43,437 nucleotides of DNA from an uncultured Clostridium sp. (lineage in GTDB: Bacteria; Bacillota; Clostridia; Lachnospirales; Lachnospiraceae), in the NCBI GenBank assembly GCA_947178475.1, contig CAMWYM010000013.1, forward strand, positions 1 through 43,437, read 5' to 3'. Position numbers and translations under genes: made by a program. Under the pieces are notes generated by a model. That model had not been told where the DNA came from, made no database searches, and worked only from the letters and a program-made list of their open reading frames with translations. Positions 41,508 through 43,437 of this stretch are shown here, piece by piece (position 1 is the stretch's first letter; each line of letters begins with the position of its first letter).

Positions 41508-42629
41508 CTACATCAGCTTCGCCATAAATTCCACCAGATGATCCGGTGTCATGGCTCCCACATGGGCTCCCATATCACTCAAATGCTGGGCAGTCCGCTT
41601 GTCGTAATTAGGATTTGCTTCCATATCAAGGGCGGTAAGTGCAATCAGCTTTGCTCCGCTCTCTATAATATTTTTAGCCGTGCGGTAAAACACAGCCTCG
41701 CTTCCGCCCTCATATAGATCCGAAATCAATACCACCATAGTGCGGTACGGATATTCTATCAGGTCTTCACAATACCGAAGTGCTCCACCGATATCCGTTC
41801 CTCCTCCAAGCTGTATGCTCATCAGTGTCTCCACCGGGTCCTCCACATAACCGCTTAAATCCACTACATTGGTATCAAAGATGACAAGCTTGGTATCCAG
41901 CATGGGAAGCTTGGCAAAAATGCCTGCCATGACAGCACTATGAATAACGGAATCCAGCATGGAGCCGCTCTCATCTACGCAGACAATCACCCGCCACTGG
42001 TTGTACCGCTTCTTTCTGGAATGAAAATACACCTGTTTTAATATAAGCTGTTCATTTTCTGTATCATAATTTTTGAGATTCTGCCGGATGGTTTTACGGA
42101 TATCCAGATTTCTGGCAGATTTTACCGGACTGCCGGAGGTCTTATCCAGCTGTCCGCTAATCACCTTTTGCATATCCTGTTCCATCTGCCGGCTGAGCTG
42201 CCCTGCCACCTTCCGTACCACTTCTCTCGCCACATTAAGAACAGGACCCTTCATCATATGCTTTAACTCCAATACTGTCTTTAAAAGCTCCCTATTCGGC
42301 TCTAAGCTCTTTAAAACATCCGGGTCTGTTAAAAGCTCTGTCATATTGTATTTTTCCAAAGCATGATGCTCCATAATCTCTGCGGTATCCTTAGGAAACA
42401 GCTTTTTCATCTTATGAAGCCATTGCGGAACAGTGAGAGCAGAATCGCCGGTTCCACCTTTTGCCCCTCTTACATCCTGCTCCTCTCCATATTCTCTTGA
42501 ATAGAGGAAATCCAGTACATCCTCCATCTCCATATAGGTTACATCCTCCGAGGAGAAGGAAATCTGCCCCTTTGCATATTTACCAAGCAAAAGTCTCCAC
42601 CGGTTCAATGCCTCTTTGTCATCCGTCAT
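41508..42629 (-). CDS. vWA-domain protein with intact MIDAS (YehP-like)
   Basis: A 373-residue protein from the ATG at 42629 (MTDDKEALNRW), preceded by GGAGGAGACAAGAT; the longer frame from 42665 adds 12 residues inside the upstream gene. The N-terminal half (1-205) is helical and charged. The von Willebrand A domain (about 212-373) has the metal-ion site D219-S221-S223 in CVDESGSMLD, T278 in GGGTDIGGA and D304 in LISDLYEGGS. vWA proteins of this type work with MoxR-type AAA+ ATPases; E. coli YehP is the nearest known example. Its reading frame overlaps the upstream gene by 11 bases, so translation is coupled. Confidence 0.9.
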   Translation of the reverse strand: MTDDKEALNRWRLLLGKYAKGQISFSSEDVTYMEMEDVLDFLYSREYGEEQDVRGAKGGTGDSALTVPQWLHKMKKLFPKDTAEIMEHHALEKYNMTELLTDPDVLKSLEPNRELLKTVLELKHMMKGPVLNVAREVVRKVAGQLSRQMEQDMQKVISGQLDKTSGSPVKSARNLDIRKTIRQNLKNYDTENEQLILKQVYFHSRKKRYNQWRVIVCVDESGSMLDSVIHSAVMAGIFAKLPMLDTKLVIFDTNVVDLSGYVEDPVETLMSIQLGGGTDIGGALRYCEDLIEYPYRTMVVLISDLYEGGSEAVFYRTAKNIIESGAKLIALTALDMEANPNYDKRTAQHLSDMGAHVGAMTPDHLVEFMAKLM

Positions 42630-43437
42630 ATCTTGTCTCCTCCATTTTCTGCACCACATACGCATCTATTGCTGCCGCATAGGCAATCAGCTCCGGATTC
42701 ACGCCCACCTGCTCTAAAATGCTCTCTTTTTTTCCACCGTAGATTGCCGCCACCGATGCACCAATACGATCGATTTCTCCCGGTGTAAAATGGGTAAATG
42801 CCATACGGAGCTCTGGCAGCATACTCATAAAGCTTGCCCTGTCCACCTGTCTTAAAAACTCATTTAACATATCAAGAAAGGTATTTCCGATAAAAATGAT
42901 ATCCTTCGCACAGTAAAACAAACCTCTGAAAAAAGCTGCAGTTTTCATCACCTGCTCCTTTGTTCCTGTCAGATATCCACGGCACACCTTCTCTAAATCT
43001 GCCTCATTCTTTTTCCCACAGGCATATAATACCCCCTGAATACAGCCATTTAGCCCCGGTGTGATATCATGCTCCTTCTCCATTTTGAAAAGTGCTGCAA
43101 GAAATGTTCCACGCATGTCGGCAATGGCTTCAAAACGTTTATCCCCGGTAATCTGATAAAGCTGCTTTACCGACTCCATCACCTCGTCCAAATTCTCCTC
43201 CTTAATCCGGGTCATTTCCGGCAGAAGAAAAATCAGCCTTCTGCAGCATATATTTAACAATTCTTCTAAAGACAGCTCTGTCTGGTAAAGCTCCTCCGAC
43301 TCCTTTAACTTCTTCAAAATAGTAAATGCCGCCGCAAGAGAAAAGAAATCCGTGTCCTTTAGCATTTGTGCCTTGAGCCTGTCATACACATCCTGCAACT
43401 GATCCTCTATACCCATTTCAAAAAGCCGCCTAAGCAG
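42619..43437 (-). CDS. C-terminal part of a YehM-like (DUF5682) protein, cut by window edge
   Basis: The frame is open through the window edge: seven further codons (LLRRLFE) precede the internal methionine at 43416, so this is only the C-terminal 272 residues of a longer protein. The visible part is helical and soluble (FFSLAAAFTILKKLKESEEL; RFEAIADMRGTFLAALFKME; ELRMAFTHFTPGEIDRIGAS). By position directly before the vWA gene and by general look it corresponds to the C-terminal region of E. coli YehM. A MoxR-type ATPase gene (YehL-like) would be expected further upstream, outside the window. The family assignment rests mainly on context. Confidence 0.6.
   Translation of the reverse strand: MLRRLFEMGIEDQLQDVYDRLKAQMLKDTDFFSLAAAFTILKKLKESEELYQTELSLEELLNICCRRLIFLLPEMTRIKEENLDEVMESVKQLYQITGDKRFEAIADMRGTFLAALFKMEKEHDITPGLNGCIQGVLYACGKKNEADLEKVCRGYLTGTKEQVMKTAAFFRGLFYCAKDIIFIGNTFLDMLNEFLRQVDRASFMSMLPELRMAFTHFTPGEIDRIGASVAAIYGGKKESILEQVGVNPELIAYAAAIDAYVVQKMEETRYDG

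Overview
The window looks like chromosomal DNA of a low-GC Gram-positive anaerobe, most likely a Lachnospiraceae-type Clostridium relative. The signs are AGGAGG-type ribosome binding sites almost everywhere, DUF4179-type partners of ECF sigma factors, BceRS/VanRS-like two-component systems beside FtsX-type ABC exporters, a C_GCAxxG_C_C redox domain, and short intergenic palindromic elements. No species can be named from sequence alone. I saw no rRNA, tRNA, CRISPR array or transposase gene.

Layout. 1-4121: the start of an OmpR-type response regulator cut by the window edge, then a minus-strand four-gene operon (NatA-like ATPase, NatB-like permease, lipoprotein/membrane protein, small XRE regulator). 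4122-5459: a divergent control region and a plus-strand pair (DUF2975 membrane protein plus small XRE regulator) whose promoter is flanked by two near-identical 18-bp repeats. 5549-7307: ECF sigma factor with a DUF4179 partner. 7405-9552: AEC-family transporter and glycerate kinase. 9676-9931: palindromic repeat element. 10054-10524: DUF202 membrane protein. 10527-15445: antimicrobial-peptide-type ABC exporter with its own response regulator and kinase. 15685-16242: small membrane protein. 16386-19876: two more ECF sigma/regulator pairs. 19968-23082: MATE exporter and an EAL phosphodiesterase fused to a C_GCAxxG_C_C domain. 23309-23929: zinc-dependent phospholipase C-like protein. 24047-27346: two-component system and an SH3/3D cell-wall protein. 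27688-30955 (plus strand): RsuA-like pseudouridine synthase, prephenate dehydrogenase, EPSP synthase. 31101-35111: a second EAL protein, an XRE membrane regulator, and queA. 35228-43437: a large module resembling the Escherichia coli yehLMPQ/yehI group (DUF4132, small protein, double-SWIM protein, vWA protein and a partial YehM-like protein); any MoxR-type AAA+ ATPase would lie beyond the right edge.

How it fits together. Much of the window is devoted to envelope sensing and defence: three ECF sigma factors, three OmpR-type regulators, two histidine kinases, two ABC exporters, a MATE pump and a 3D-domain wall protein with a WalR-like box at its promoter. Two EAL proteins with degenerate GGDEF domains suggest cyclic-di-GMP breakdown controlled by different N-terminal sensors, one probably redox-related and one PAS-like. 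The most unusual items are the redox-EAL fusion, the vWA/SWIM/DUF4132 module with a small unknown protein, and the nested palindromic elements at 9.7-9.9 kb and 38.8-39.3 kb.
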